Part shown: positions 12,140 to 24,809 of the stretch, in pieces
How the letters are laid out: every line of letters starts with the position of its first letter
How positions within the stretch are numbered: position 1 is the first letter of the stretch
NCBI GenBank assembly: GCA_024220525.1
Contig: JAMYWO010000130.1
Location: 57,755-121,754 of the forward strand
Length of the DNA stretch: 64,000 bases
From: Cochliopodium minus
Taxonomy: Eukaryota; Discosea; Himatismenida; Cochliopodiidae
Reading direction: 5' to 3'
The notes under the pieces: generated by a model
Told to the model about the DNA's origin: nothing
Database searches by the model: none
What the model saw: the letters and a program-made list of their open reading frames with translations, nothing else
Position numbers and translations under genes: made by a program

Positions 12140-12594
12140 TTTTTTTTTTATTTTTCTTTATGTTTTTCTTTATTTTTATTTTTTATTCCTCCATTTTTAT
12201 CAAATTTTAATTTGAAGCTCATACGATGATAGATCTACCAATTGGTAAATGAAGAGGAATTTATGGAGGGAATATATTGACTTTGATTTTAAGTTCCTAC
12301 TTTAAAATTTATTTGTGTGGATGTACCATATGGTATTTGTCATTTTCTTTAGTCATTTGCTTATAATTTTGATTTCTCTTTTTAATTTATATATTTGAAA
12401 TTGAGCAACTGAGTATTCAATAATAATTAACCGACAATTAATATAATTGAATTTTAGAAGCATATTAATAGATCTTCATAACACCTAATTTTTAGGATTC
12501 TATCAATCATTCAAATATTCTAAAAAGAGATGTAAAAATTCTAAAAATATTAAAAAAAAGAGAGGCTTATTGTATATTCGAAAAAAGCAAAGAA
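12140..12594. promoter_or_regulatory. Bidirectional 5' region between TTC27-like and ABC genes
   Basis: 455 nt separate the two divergent start codons. The sequence is AT-rich with T-tracts next to the minus-strand ATG. I see no coding exon and no recognisable promoter element, so the regulatory role is inferred from position only. Confidence 0.4.
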
Positions 12595-15223
12595 ATGGAT
12601 GAGAAAGAAAATTTATTAGATGAGGAGCATACCAATGGCAAAAAAGAAAAGAAAGATAAATACAAAAAATTACTCAATAACAAATCTCCCACTGCAAAAA
12701 TCAAACAAGACGATAATACGGTGGAATTCAATGATGATGAATTCTTTGGTGGTAATGGATTGAATGTAAGGCCTAAATTTTCTTTTTTTTTTTCCAAATA
12801 TTTTATAAGATTAAAAATTTTGTTTATTACAAAAGTAAAAATAATTCAATTATATCACTATTTGTTGTTTTATATTTATCTCGATTATAAAGTTAAAATA
12901 TTTTTTATTTTTCACTTAATTTTTAAAAAAAGATTATTATTTCTCTTTTTTCAATTTAGGCAAGCGTAGATGTGAAAGATCAATCTGATCTGATCATCAA
13001 ATGTAATAATATGCATAAAACATATTTGCTCGGAGTCGAGGGAGTACCTGCTTTGAGGTGAGAAATAAAAAGAATTTAATGTTTAAAAAAAAATTCAATT
13101 TAAATTTAATAATATTTTATATAGAGGAGTATCAATGACAATCAAGAGAGGAGAATTTGTATGCATATTCGGAACAAGTGGTGGAGGTAAATGAATATTT
13201 TTTATGCTAAATAAATAAATGATATATATAATGTATAAGATATCTTTTGCGAACCCATCCTTTGTTATATGGTATAATAAAATATCTCATAAAATTATCT
13301 TTTTTTTTTCCATTCAAAAAGGTAAAACCACCATGTTGAATCTTTTGGGGACGATTGATAAGCCCACCAAGGGATCTCTCAACATATGTGATTTGAAAAT
13401 AGGAAATAAAACATCAGATAAAGATTTGGCGAAATTGAGATTACATAAACTGTAAGAAAAAATTTTCATTTCATTTATCAATTGATTTACCCTAAAATTC
13501 GTTCAAATCAACCATAATGAAAATTTTTTGTAAGAATTTAATCTTCTCCATATAATTTGGATCAATTTTATATCTTAACATAAGGTACTATATAATTGAT
13601 CAATGAAATCCAAATTATCATATTATCATTTGTATATGTTGATTAATGATCCTTTATCGATCATTTATGCTATTTCAATTTATTTTGAATTTAATTTTCA
13701 CCATAAATTTGAGGATCAATTTATAATCTTAAGATAATGAAAATTTTTTTGTGAGAATTTAATCTGCGCCATATAATTTGGATCAATTTTAAATCTCAAC
13801 TTGAGATACTATATAATTGATGAATGAGATCCAAATAATCATATTATCATTTGTATATGTTGATCAATATTGATCCTTTATCGATCATTTTTACAAACAA
13901 ATTTTCAATTTAGATTAGCATTTTTGTTGCAAAAAAATTACTTTTACATTTATTTGTACTTTGAAAACATTTTGTTTCATTTTATTTATTTTTATTTAAA
14001 AAAAAGAGGATTTGTGTTTCAAACATTCAACCTTCTTTCTTCACTTACAGCCTTGGAAAACGTAGAAATGCCCATGATTTTGGCGGGAAATTTGAGCGCG
14101 ACAGAGAGGAAAAAAAGAGCTATTTCTTTGCTAAGAAAGGTCGGTTTGGCCGAGAGATTGAATCACTACCCTTCTCAATTGTCGGGTGGAGAACAACAAA
14201 GAGTGACCATTGCTAGGTAATTTTTTCTTTAAAAAAAAATTTCTTTGTTTATCCATTTAAAATTTTAAATGTCAAAAAGTCAAGTCATTCAATTATTATT
14301 TAAATTTTTATCATTTTTATTTATCATTATTGATTTTATTATTATTATCATTATTTATCATTATAAGAAAATAAAATTTTATTTTTATTTTCTTTGATAA
14401 CATAGTTTTGAATTTACCTCAAATTTCTTTTTTATTTTAGATTTTTAATTTTTAGTTTTTTTTCAAATTTTATTTACTATTTTTTTTTTTTTCATTTTTA
14501 ATTTAAAAATTTCTTTTTTTTTTCAAATCTAATAGAGCATTGTCCAACAAACCAGACATCCTTCTCTTGGATGAGCCTACAGGAGACTTGGACACAGTAA
14601 ACACAATATTGGTGATGAAGTTGCTGATAGACTTGAACAAAGAGGAGGGCATCACTTTGGTGATGGTCACTCACGATGTTAGCTTGAAGTTTTTCTCCGA
14701 CCGTATCATTTGGATGCGTGATGGTAAAATTCAACGTATTGAGACTGTCTCTGAAAACAAAAAGAAGCAAGTTTACGAAGATTTGAAGAAAGATGTCGAG
14801 GTATTTTTTTTTTTACTTTAACTCTTTTTATTTTTTTGAAGATAAAACATGATTTTTTTTTTAAATTTAAAAATATGTTGTTAAAAAGTTTTTCTTACTT
14901 TTTTTTTGAATAAATGATTATCTCATTGTTAATTTTTTTCTCTTTTGTAGGAATTAGAAAGAAAAAGAAATATCGTTACCAAACAACACAAAGAGGAAAA
15001 CACATGGACCAACACTAAAGTGAGACAGCCCAGAGACTACAAAATGTTTCAAAACAGCAAAAATAAGAATTACAAAAACCCTTTTATTGATAAAATTAAC
15101 AAAGATGAATTGCCCAAAGAAATGATTGAGGTGGATTTCACTTTCTCTGAAAAAAATGGTGAATTGAATTCATCTCAAATTGATAACAATTCTGACGATT
15201 TGAAAGAAATCATTATTAATTAA
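12595..15223 (+). CDS. Soluble ABC ATPase of the LolD/MacB (ABCH-like) type
   Basis: Seven exons: 12595-12765, 12960-13057, 13125-13186, 13322-13451, 14007-14216, 14536-14800, 14951-15223; 402 residues. All nucleotide-binding motifs are present: Walker A GTSGGGKTT, Q-loop FQTFN, signature LSGGEQQR, Walker [14 protein letters not shown] and H-loop THD. There are no transmembrane segments. A charged N-terminal tail (~60 residues) and a polar C-terminal tail flank the domain. The arrangement resembles bacterial LolD and the ABCH proteins of Dictyostelium, which pair with separate membrane subunits. No partner permease is in the window. Intron 4 (13452-14006) holds two copies of a MITE-like repeat. 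Confidence 0.92.
13517..13703 (+). mobile_element. MITE-like element, copy 1 (in ABC intron 4)
   Basis: It starts ATGAAAATTTTTTG just after a TA dinucleotide. It shares the core ATATAATTTGGATCAATTTT, ACTATATAATTGATCAATGA, TCCAAATTATCATATTATCA and TTATCGATCATTT with copies 2 and 3. The end carries a degenerate inverted terminus (AATTTTCACCA) followed by TA. It has no coding capacity. Confidence 0.72.
13737..13909 (+). mobile_element. MITE-like element, copy 2 (direct orientation, same intron)
   Basis: It starts TA|ATGAAAATTTTTTTGTG and runs parallel to copy 1, about 33 nt after it, to CAAATTTTCAATT near the splice-acceptor side of the intron. Internal identity to copy 1 is high (by eye ~85-90% over the central ~130 nt). 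The two copies may have arisen by tandem duplication. Confidence 0.72.
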
Positions 15224-15308
15224 TTATTAAATTTAATTCATATATTTCAAAAAATGCTCAAAAATTAACAAACATCCTTTACCAGAACTATTTTAACACA
15301 TTTTTTAA

Positions 15309-16675
15309 TCAAATCATTTTGTCCCAATCAAAAATGAGAGATTTCCTGGTCAAATTTAAATCTCTCCCAAAAATGACATAAATCAAAAACAAAACATCAA
15401 AGTCCACACATCTTTTGACTTGATCAACCATATTCAAAAGATCAGATTTCTCAGACTCTGAAAATTTTTCATCTTGGAGTGTGTGTTTGGAAGATTTATC
15501 GAAAAAATGAAAAAAAAAAGAAATTTTGTTCTCAAAAGCAGACTTGATGATACCAGGATAAGCATGATCCAAAGCCCTAAGACAAATATGAATGAGTTTA
15601 GGATGGTTTGAAAGCAAAAACTTGATGCGGCCGAAATTTTCGTCAAATTTCAGAAAATCGAAAAAGTTATCTCTGGAGAGGAAAGGGGAGTAGTTCTCGA
15701 TCAATTCCAAGTAATAAGAAGAAAGGATGGTAAACATTTTGAGAGAATCCTCAATGGGAAAAGTGTCCAAGTAAATATTCTTGGAGGGATTCTCATTGAT
15801 ATCAACAGAAATGTCCAGCTCCGATTCCTTGAATGCTTTGCTAAGATCCTTGCTGCTCTCTATAAGATTTCTCTTAATCTTCTTCTGTATCTTCATTTGT
15901 GTGTTGTTTTCGCTGAAACTTTCAGACAAGAAAGAAGTGTCCAATTTGGATGCTTTCTTTTTGACGAACCCTACAAAATCTTCTTGGTTCTCTGTGATAT
16001 AAAGCAGAAGATCGCTGTTTTTTTTCCCTATCGATTGGATGACAGAGTTAAGGAGTTTCATGTTCCTCTGCACTATCTTTACCAACAATTTCATTTCTTC
16101 ATTGTTTTCCAAAAAATCAAACTTCGTCGATCCTCTTTCCCTTTCTTCATCGTTCTCATCCAATTTGCTCAGGTTTATCCATTGTATCGGATTCTCGAGG
16201 CAGTTTTGACATTTTTCATTCGAGCATTCATTTTCGAATCCTTATGTTATTCACATCGTTTATTATTCACAAATTATGCCATAGAAAAAAACTTACCACA
16301 ATATGAACAATCATAACTATCTATTTCATTCAAATTCCTTGTCAATTTTTCAATATCTAATAAATCTTTCTCCTCTCCTTCATTTATTTCTTCATTTAGG
16401 AAATCGTCATTTATTTTTTTTTGGAGGTTAAATTCCTTCTTTGAGTTTGATGATTTTTCCTCATTTTTGATGATAGCAGGTTCTTTCTTTATATCTTTCT
16501 TTTCATTATTTGTCTTATTTTTTTTGTATCTTATATTGGGTTCTTTCTTTTCTGTGTTTGATGATTTTATTTTGGAGGGAATGTGATTATCATCCTTAGG
16601 ATGAAGAACCTCATTCATTAATTTTTCAAATTCCAATTTCCTTTTCCATAAAACAGTATCTGTTTTTCTTTTCAT
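15309..16675 (-). CDS. Unrecognised protein with Lys-rich N-terminus and a Cys cluster
   Basis: Two exons, 16297-16675 and 15309-16240 (complement), give 436 residues. The first ~100 residues are strongly basic and charged. A cysteine cluster spans the splice site: CSYCGFENECSNEKCQNC, which could bind zinc (CxxC followed by CxxxxCxxC). The rest is predicted by eye to be alpha-helical, with a Leu-rich segment near the C-terminus. I cannot name a family. The first in-frame ATG is at 16673-16675 after an A-tract. It converges on the ABC gene with 85 nt between stops. Location and function are unknown. Confidence 0.8.
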
Positions 16676-16861
16676 TTTTTTTTTTATATTTCTCAACGTT
16701 AATTAAAAATTTTTTTGAAAAGATTTTAAAAGATGAATAGTTGACAATCTTTGTTCTATGTTGATCAAAAAACAACAATTTTTTTTGAAAATAATAATTT
16801 ATTAAATTATAATTGAAAAAAAGCCCAAAGAGCAGAGGTTTCCAAGTTAACCAAAATAATA

Positions 16862-18110
16862 TTAAAAAATAGGCAATTTACTTGGCATCTCTTCAATTTG
16901 GGTGTTATAGAACTTTTCAATTTCATGGAGGGTATTTACATCTTTGTTGGTGACGAAATTGATAGCAAGACCCTTTCTACCAAAACGACCAGATCTACCA
17001 ATTCTGTGAAGGTAGTTTTCCTTGGATTTAGGGAGATCATAATTGATGACAATGGAGACATGTTGGACATCAATACCTCTAGCAAGAAGATCAGTGGTGA
17101 TGAGGACACGAGATTTACCTTCTCTGAAAGCCTTGATGATTTCTCTTCTTTCAGTTTCCTTGAGGGAACCATGGGTAGCAGATACAGTGAAATCCTTGCT
17201 TCTCATTTCTTCAGTGAGCCAATCGACTTTTCTTCTGGAGTTACAGAAGATGACACAGGAAGCAATAGCAATATCTTTGTAGAGATCGCAAAGGGTATCG
17301 AATTTCCATTCATCTTGTTCAACTGCGACGAAATATTGGCGAATACCTTCAAGGGTCAATTCTTCAGCCTTGACGATAACTCTTACTGGATCTTTCATGA
17401 ATTTTTCAGTGAGTTTGAGTACTTCCGGTGCCAAAGTAGCAGAGAAAAGACCAATTTGTACATCTTTTCTCATTTCAGTAAAGATATCATAAACGATATC
17501 TTGAAATCCTTCTTTATCCAACATCTCATCAGCTTCATCAAGAACGAATATATTAATTTTTTTTCCGTCGAGAATATCACTTCTCATCATATCAAATACT
17601 CTTCCTGGTGTTCCTACAACAACGTGTGCTCCTTTTTCCAAAATTTCTACATCTCTTCTTCTATCAGTTCCTCCAACACATGAAGTGACTATAATTCCAA
17701 GATGATATCCGAGTTCTTTAATTACATTTTCGATTTGTGTTGCCAATTCTCTAGTTGGTGTGAGAATCAATGCTTGGCATTCTTTCTTTTTAGGATCAAT
17801 TCCTATAATATTTAAATAAAATTAATATTGTGTGGAAAATTATAATTTTATAATGAGTAAATATATCAGAATTTTTTTTTATAATATAATCACTTTGCAA
17901 TGTTCCAATTGTGAATGCTCCAGTTTTTCCTGTTCCTGATTGAGCTTGTGCAATGACATCAAATCCATTAGTTAATGGAACGATTGCTTTTTGTTGAATT
18001 GAAGATGGTTTTTCAAACCCATAGGCATAAATACCTCTGAGTAAACTTTCTGATAGTTTCATATCATCAAAATTTTCGTACACTTGGACGTTTTTTTCAT
18101 TATCAGTCAT
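16862..18110 (-). CDS. EIF4A: Translation initiation factor eIF4A (DEAD-box RNA helicase)
   Basis: Two exons, 17894-18110 and 16862-17802 (complement), give 385 residues. Motifs in order: Q-motif [13 protein letters not shown], motif I AQSGTGKT, Ia [59 protein letters not shown]. The N-terminal stretch [22 protein letters not shown] matches eIF4A rather than eIF4A3. It unwinds 5' leader structure as part of eIF4F in the cytosol. It shares a 436-nt 5' spacer with the divergent DENN gene. Confidence 0.95.
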
Positions 18111-18546
18111 GGATTAAATACTATAAAAATAATTTTCCTATTTATTAAAAAAACTTTCTTTTGAATATGGAGAAAATTACAAGTAGGGTAGGTTTTGTTA
18201 ATTTTTTTTTTTTTATTTTATTTATTTATGTTATATTAATTTTTAAAGTTTTAAATCAACAAGAAAGAGATCTTTTTGTTTAAAAAAAAAGAAGATCATG
18301 ACTTTATCCAATTCCATCTTATTTCACTAATCTTAATGTTTTTAAAAATTCAATACAGAATTCTCAAATATTTCTCCACATTAAAAAAAAATTTTTAAAG
18401 AAAAAATAAGGAATAGTTTATATATTCGCTTTCCACAGTTTAAGGAAAGATATATTTGGATTAGAAGGGTAATTAGTTTGTTCATTAAGGATTTTTAATT
18501 CCTCATTCCTTTCATATTAATTTTTTTAAAAAGTACCCTCTTTTGG
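18111..18546. promoter_or_regulatory. Bidirectional 5' region between eIF4A and DENN-ankyrin genes
   Basis: 436 nt between divergent ATGs. It is AT-rich with homopolymer tracts. A short TTTTTTTAAAAAGTACCC stretch lies just before the plus-strand ATG. No exon or RNA gene is visible. Confidence 0.4.
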
Positions 18547-21413
18547 ATGGGTAATAATTTGAATCAATCGACAAAGAATGTTAAATATGAAAATCAAGAG
18601 TATGATGAAAAGGAAGATCAATTGAAGAGTATCCATTTCGAACAAATTAATTTTATGGTTGATCAAATAGAGAGTGATTATAAAATGATGAAGTATATAA
18701 TCTTTGAAATGAAAGATCCCAAATTGAAAATAATAAATGAGGCTGGAAATTTGATGGTAAATCTCGAAAATGAAGAAATTTTGAGCCAAATAAAAGATTA
18801 TTGTCAATTGCATCATTATGAAAAGAATGAGAGAACCAGGGACGAAAAGAATGATTATTTTTGCTTCACATTGAAGATAGAATCGAAAGAATACAAAATC
18901 AATGTTGTATACAAAGAAAATGGAGAAAGGAGAGGTATAGAAAGCAATTGGATGGTAGATACAAAAGAAGAAACAATAGATAGAAAAAGCGAATATTACT
19001 TATGCATGAGTGAAATGAAATCATTGAGCGAAACAATTGAAAATCTGCTCTCAGAATGTTCCAAGCAAAAATTTTATCAATATCCAAAAAAAATAGTGAA
19101 GAATCGCAAAAGTACATTGAGATCAAACCTCATCTCGAAAAGGTTTTCTCCCTTCTACTCTTTTTTGTCCCCTCACTTACCCATGCTCGACTTTTCTTTG
19201 CAGCAAGTGATACACAAGTATTTCAAGGAAGCATCAAAAATTTTTACGGTGTTATCCGCCATGTTGAGTGGCTTCAGCATTTTGATTCACTGTAAACAAA
19301 TTTTTTGGTAAAATCATATAAACTTTTTTTTTTATATCATATTTTTTTAATGATGTTTGTTTTTTATTGTTTTTTTATTAATATTTATTAATTTTTATTT
19401 TATACATATTTATTTTTTTTATTTTTTATTTTTTATTTAACATTTTATTTTTTTTATTTTCTTATGTTTTAGGTTGGAAAGGGTTTGTGAGACTTTGATT
19501 CACTTAATTTTCCCAATGAAATGGAATCAGAGGTACTCTCACCTCCTCTCCAAAGATGGGATAGTCAGGCTCCTCACTTCACTCAACAAAGAGAATTCTG
19601 TCAAAGGTAAAAATAAAATAAAAAAAAATAAAATAATTATCAACATAAAATAAAAAATAATTAAAATTTTGAAATGATTAAATTAAATTAGAGAAATTTA
19701 ATTTAATTTTCTTAAAAACAAAAAAAATAAAATACCAAAGATGAAACTCTGGAAGGATTCATGTACGGAGTCCACACAAACTCCATGGAAACACTAACAC
19801 AAGGAAAAACCAACATAACGATAAAGGTCGAAAAGCTCTTAATCATCAACCTAGATGAAGGAGGATCACTCATACCCAACAGTTTCATCTACCCTTTGCC
19901 TTTCAACGAATCGCACACTTTATTTTTTAATTCACTGGTGAATGAGAAGAAGACATGCAATGTTCTTTTTTCCCATTTTTTCAGCGAATCCATGCTCTTT
20001 TTCCTCCGCAAAAACTCTGTTCTCTTGCGTTTGTTCCGCTCTTCCACTTTTGAGCGTTCTGACGACGAGAACTCTTTTGGACTCCCTCTTTCTTATCATG
20101 AGTGGCGAAGGAACGATGTTTCTAGGACCCAGATCTTGAATACCGTAAAAAATTTATTCATTTATTTTTATTTTTTATTTAAATTATTTTTTATTCTTTA
20201 TTTTTTATTTTTATTTTTATTTTTTATTTTTTATTAATTTTTTATTAATTTTTAAATTATTTTTTTATTTTTTATTTTTTATTTTTTATTTTTTTAATTT
20301 TTTAATTATTTTTTTATTTTTTATTTTTTATTTTTTTTGATTTATTTTCTATTATTTATCTTCGTTTTATTTTCTTAGGTTAAAGACATTTCACTACGAC
20401 AATTCATTTTCAGCCCTCCCTTTTTTGAATACCTCTCCAAGAGTCACATCACCAATGAGTTTTTTCTCAAAGTTCAGAACTTTGATTTTTTTTCTGCCAA
20501 AGAAATTTTAATGTCCAACGAGTGGTTATTGGACATGAACTACCAAGGTAAATATTTTTTTCATTTAAGTTTTATTTTAATTTCCAAAAAAAAAAAAAAA
20601 TTTTCTTTTTTTCTGTAAAGGCGAAACATTAATTCACGCGGCTTGTTCTTCTAACAATGGAAATTATGACCAACTTTTAAATTTTATTTATTGCAGCTAC
20701 CAAGTGAGGGGATATGACCTCGACAAGATCATCAACCAAAAAGATCACTTTGTAAAAAAAAATTTCGTTTTTTTTTTTATCATAGATTTTTAAAAACAAA
20801 AAAAACTATAATGACAGGGGAGAACACCATTGTTGAGGTTTAATATTTTTGAAAAAAAACTCTTTGACTTTATTTATTAATATTTGTCTTAGATCTTGCT
20901 TATCATCTTCATCTGACACCGCTCTTTTCTTAATAAAGTCTAAAGCAGATGTCAATTTAATAGATAATGAGTAAAAGAATAAGGAAATAAAAAGTAAAAA
21001 TAGTTATTTTATCTTAAAAAAAAAGGTTATTCAGCCCTTTACTTTTGGTCACCAAACTTTTGTTTGTTTCACAATCAAATGAGAATTGGGCCTTGTTCAA
21101 AAAAGTTTTTGCGGATTCGGATCCTTATATTTTTAATCTTTCCAACACCCATAACAGAAATCCTTTCTACTATGCCCTGGATGCTTGTGAGACTGGTTTG
21201 AAAGAGTCTTCCAAGATTTTGCAGTTATTTTTAAAGGAGAAAAAGTTTGATTTGAAAAGTTTTTTGTTGAATGGTGATTCTTTTCAGCTTTTTTTGCGGC
21301 TCACTTATAACAAGGAAGTCCAGCAGATGCTCTTGGGATTTTTGGACAACCCCACAAGATTGTTCATCAACAAAAATTTCGACATAGAGTTCGATCAGAA
21401 TGATTTGATCTGA
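18547..21413 (+). CDS. DENN-domain protein with ankyrin-like C-terminus; exon 1 needs a -1 frame change at an A8 run
   Basis: Exons: 18547-19291, 19473-19606, 19741-20144, 20379-20547, 20621-20751, 20818-20837, 21026-21413; about 663 residues if one base is gained at the A8 run 19086-19093. Before the run, frame 1 encodes the N-terminal half. After it, frame 2 continues with NSEESQKYIEIKPHLEKVF and splices in phase into LERVCETLIHLIFPMKWNQRYSHLL, a cDENN-type core, then GVHTNSM...LIINLDEGGSLIP. The last part (GETLIHAACSSNNGNYDQLL; GRTPLL) is ankyrin-like. DENN proteins usually activate Rab GTPases on membranes. The break could be a sequencing indel, a true mutation, or -1 frameshifting at A AAA AAA. 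Confidence 0.75.
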
Positions 21414-21754
21414 AGAAAAAGTATTTTTATTTGTATTAAACCATTTTTCCAACACAATCATATTTTGTTGAGGAAATATCTTGATCCACTAAAAAATAAA
21501 ATTGAGAATAATATATGAAAAATAAATTTAATTAAAAAAAATTGAAATCATGAAAGTGATAGTTATCAATAACTGTTTCTTTTGATGGGTAATTTTCAAT
21601 AAAATTAAATAGGAGTCGAATTAGAATCATATTAATCATAATATGATGTCTTTACTAGGCTCCTTACATTTTAAATAAGGAATAAAAATTGATATTTTAA
21701 TTTTCCCCTTCTCATCAAGAATGACAAAGACATAATAAAAGTGTTTAATCTTTA
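21414..21754. other. Convergent 3' spacer with a small hairpin
   Basis: 341 nt between two convergent stop codons. It contains an 8-bp perfect inverted repeat, ATCATATT (21626-21633) and AATATGAT (21640-21647), with a 6-nt loop, followed by T/A-rich sequence. It may serve 3'-end formation for one or both genes; that is inferred from position. No coding exon is seen. Confidence 0.4.
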
Positions 21755-22581
21755 TCAAATTTGATTTTTAACATGAGAAGATCTCAAAATAAGATACTCA
21801 ATAGGATCTTGTTGATCTAAACTGTAATATTTCTTCCTTGATTTTGTTATCATCATTAGTACCTCAAGAAAGTGAAATTCATCAACAATGAGAGACAAAC
21901 CACAATCGGCACATTCAATTATCCTATCGAATCCCATCCTCCTCCATTGCTTGCACAAAACAATTTCTTTGTGATTGCATCCCTCAGAGATCGTTTTCAT
22001 CAAAGAAAATCTTCTTAAAGCCTTTTGTGCATAAGATTGGAAATTAATCAAGTTTTCGGGCAATGGATTATATAGTCTCTTTGCCTTGTTCTATATTTTG
22101 TTAATATATTTTCATTTCTCTTAAAAAAAAAAAATACAATTATCTCCCTATATGATTGCATATAGATGCTCTTATACTTTACATTCTTATTTCTCTTCTT
22201 GCTTCCTTTTCCTCTCTTTTTTTTCACTTCATTACCGAAATCCCTTGCTATCAAACTTTTCCATATCACTTGGCAATCATTGATGAACATCTATTAGTAT
22301 GTATGTGATTAATAAATTATATTTATTTAAAATATATTTACATGAATCAATTTGCATGATGAGATAAAATTGCCTATATCTTTTGGATTGAGATGTAAAA
22401 CAATGTAGATAAGGATATCTTTGTTCAACATTTGAAATATTAGGGATTCAGAGTTATATACAGAATTTTCTTGGGAGATCCTCTTCTCTTCTTTCTTTTT
22501 TTCTTGAAATTTGTCAAGATATACGTAAGGCGATTTCATCTTATTCAACAAGGATTGGCAATTCAATTTATTCAATTTCAT
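21755..22581 (-). CDS. F-box protein
   Basis: Three exons: 22342-22581, 22138-22290, 21755-22090 (complement); 242 residues. The F-box reads KDILIYIVLHLNPKDIGNFI, then across the splice SSCKLIHMFINDCQVIWKSL, with IARDFG downstream, as in many F-box proteins. The C-terminal half has CNHKEIVLCKQW and CADCGLSL, two Cys pairs that could bind zinc. F-box proteins bring substrates to SCF ubiquitin ligases through Skp1. The first ATG in frame is at 22579-22581. Confidence 0.78.
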
Positions 22582-22666
22582 TTTTAAAAAGGATTTCAAT
22601 TTTTTTATTTAAAATCTCAAAAAAAGTAAAATGTCATAAAGGGAAACTTTTTTTTTTAAAAAAAAA

Positions 22667-24381
22667 TCAATTTATTTGAACTAATTTGTTTGATGATGAT
22701 TGGAATTTTTCAGGAGTATTTTTAGATTTAGAAGACAAAGATGAAGGTTCACGAAAGTAAACAAATTGAGGAGTAAGGATAAATATGCTTGAAAATAAAT
22801 ACAAAGTCCAAACTCCAAAGGTTTCTGTTGGCTTTGTAACTCCAAAACTCTGAACTACCTCAATAATTGATCCAACGATGAAAATTAGTACACCCAAACC
22901 CACAGTAAGTACGAGGGGAATTAATCTTTTTAAAATGGGACTATCGTAAGATTTTAAACGAACCATAATCAATATTGCCACACTCATGAAATATAACCCC
23001 GCTAAACCAAAAAAGAGGACATTCATCATGTAAACTGTTTTAATGACTCCTGTATTTGATCTGTTACTTCCTATTTGAATGAAAATTCAATTATTTATTT
23101 TTTTTAAAAAAATTATTTACAAAATAAAGGTTTACCCAAATAATAAGCGTCTGCTATGTAAGCACCCCAACAAGACAAACAAATAGCAATAAAAGGGAAT
23201 TTTAAGGTAGTAAGTTGAGGCTTCATAAATCCCTTGGAAATCAAAACTTCGTTAAAAAAAAAAGAAATAAAAAGAACAGAAGTGAGAAGACCAGGGGAAA
23301 AGAGACAAAATAAAGTTTGCACGAACGTGATCGAAGCGACATATCTCGCATTGAAAGGGTCAAAAGCGTACATAGAAACCAAGAAAGTGGCTAACAAATT
23401 AATGATCAACGTGCATTGTGCAAAAGATGGTTTTAATCCTTCGTACTGTATATGTAAAATCATTGATCTTATTCCCAATATGTAGTTTGTGGCATATGAA
23501 ATAAATACCAGTACTTCCAAGAAGACCCAGAATCCTCCTTTAGTCAAGTTCTGCCACACATTTTCCTCTTTTATTAATTTTATGTATGTGGGAAATCCCT
23601 TAGCCCTGTTTTTCGCGAAAGTTTTGAGTACTAAAGCAGCATCAGGATATGAAATGAAAAAAACAGGGATATTCAATCTTTAATTAAAAAATTACAATTA
23701 TATTATTGATATTTTTTTTTTTAAAAAGGAGATTCTGATTGATTAATATTATTTTTACTTTTCTACCCCAAATTTGAACAACGATAATACAAATGGTACC
23801 CCGGCTGTCATCAATGCCACTGATGCACCTAATTCTTCAATTATTTGCCCGTGTTTGACATATGAGCTGGATTTTTTATTTTGGAGATCGAATTAAAATT
23901 TATATAATAATAATATTTAATATTATTTAAATTTTCATCAAATAAAATTTATGGGAGGATTAATCTTATATTCCCCTCAAATCATGATAGTTCGAATTAA
24001 TGCTATATCTTTTATTTTGATCGATCTTTAAATTAGATAATAATATATAAATAGGAATTATATAATTTAAAAGAGGAATTATTATATTTTGTAAGAAATT
24101 TCTTACCAACCATTTGCACCGAATGTCAAGACGCAAGTACCATTAAATGGATAATCATTTGGATTTAATTTATCGCAAGTGGCTAGTTTTGAAGTATTTC
24201 TTGAGCCTGGATACAATAAAAGGGTGGTGTTATTTATCATTGTTTTGCTCTTATAATGCATCAGTGTTGTGATTTTGACCGTTTTATTTTCAACCAAGTC
24301 ATAAATTTCAGATTTTAATCCCATTCCAAAATCAATTGAACAAATGGTTAATATAAGCAAAATCAAAGATTTGGTCATCAT
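22667..24381 (-). CDS. PA-domain protein with seven transmembrane helices
   Basis: Four exons: 24107-24381, 23759-23866, 23136-23677, 22667-23070 (complement); 442 residues. A signal peptide is followed by a lumenal or extracellular region ending in a protease-associated (PA) domain-like segment (YVKHGQIIEELGASVALMTA, NIPVFFISYPDA). Then come seven hydrophobic helices, starting near GGFWVFLEVLVFISYATNYI and ending WTLYLFSSIFILTPQFVYF, and a Ser-rich tail. It lacks the YD/GxGD aspartates of SPPL proteases. The layout resembles receptor-like 7TM proteins with an N-terminal PA domain. Ligand and role are unknown. Confidence 0.8.
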
Positions 24382-24809
24382 TCTTTTTAACTTTTTATTT
24401 ATTTTTATATTTATTTAATTGATATAAAAATTGAATCTTCAAAAAAAAAAAATCAATTTCTAATTTTTTAAAAAGAAACAATACAATGTTTCATAATCTT
24501 AAAACTTTTCTCAAGAACAATCATATTTTTTTTTAAAAGTTGGTCGGGATGGATAGAATTTCACAGAAAAAAATGATCCGATAAAGAAATTTGATTTAAA
24601 TCTATTTTAGATTATTTTATTCCTCACAAAACCAAAAAAAATAAGAAAGAAAATGGATTCAAAAAAATCAATCCAATGAATATCAATCTCATTGTTTATT
24701 TGGAGGATCAATTTCTAATTCTATAATATTAGGAAAATTAAGAAAAAAAATAATAAATTAAATTTTCAATTAAATAAATTAAATTGATCTATTTTCTTTT
24801 TTAATTAAA
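24382..24809. other. Spacer between PA-7TM start and AnmK stop
   Basis: 428 nt of AT-rich DNA upstream of the PA-7TM gene and downstream of AnmK. I see A-tracts near the ATG and no exon, RNA gene or repeat that I can name. Confidence 0.4.

Noticed and set aside
16898-17683. 261-residue plus-strand ORF
   Set aside because: Antisense shadow of eIF4A.
20210-20350. T-rich TTTTTTATTTT runs as a repeat element
   Set aside because: They are ordinary low-complexity intron DNA between DENN exons 3 and 4 without a stable unit or ends.
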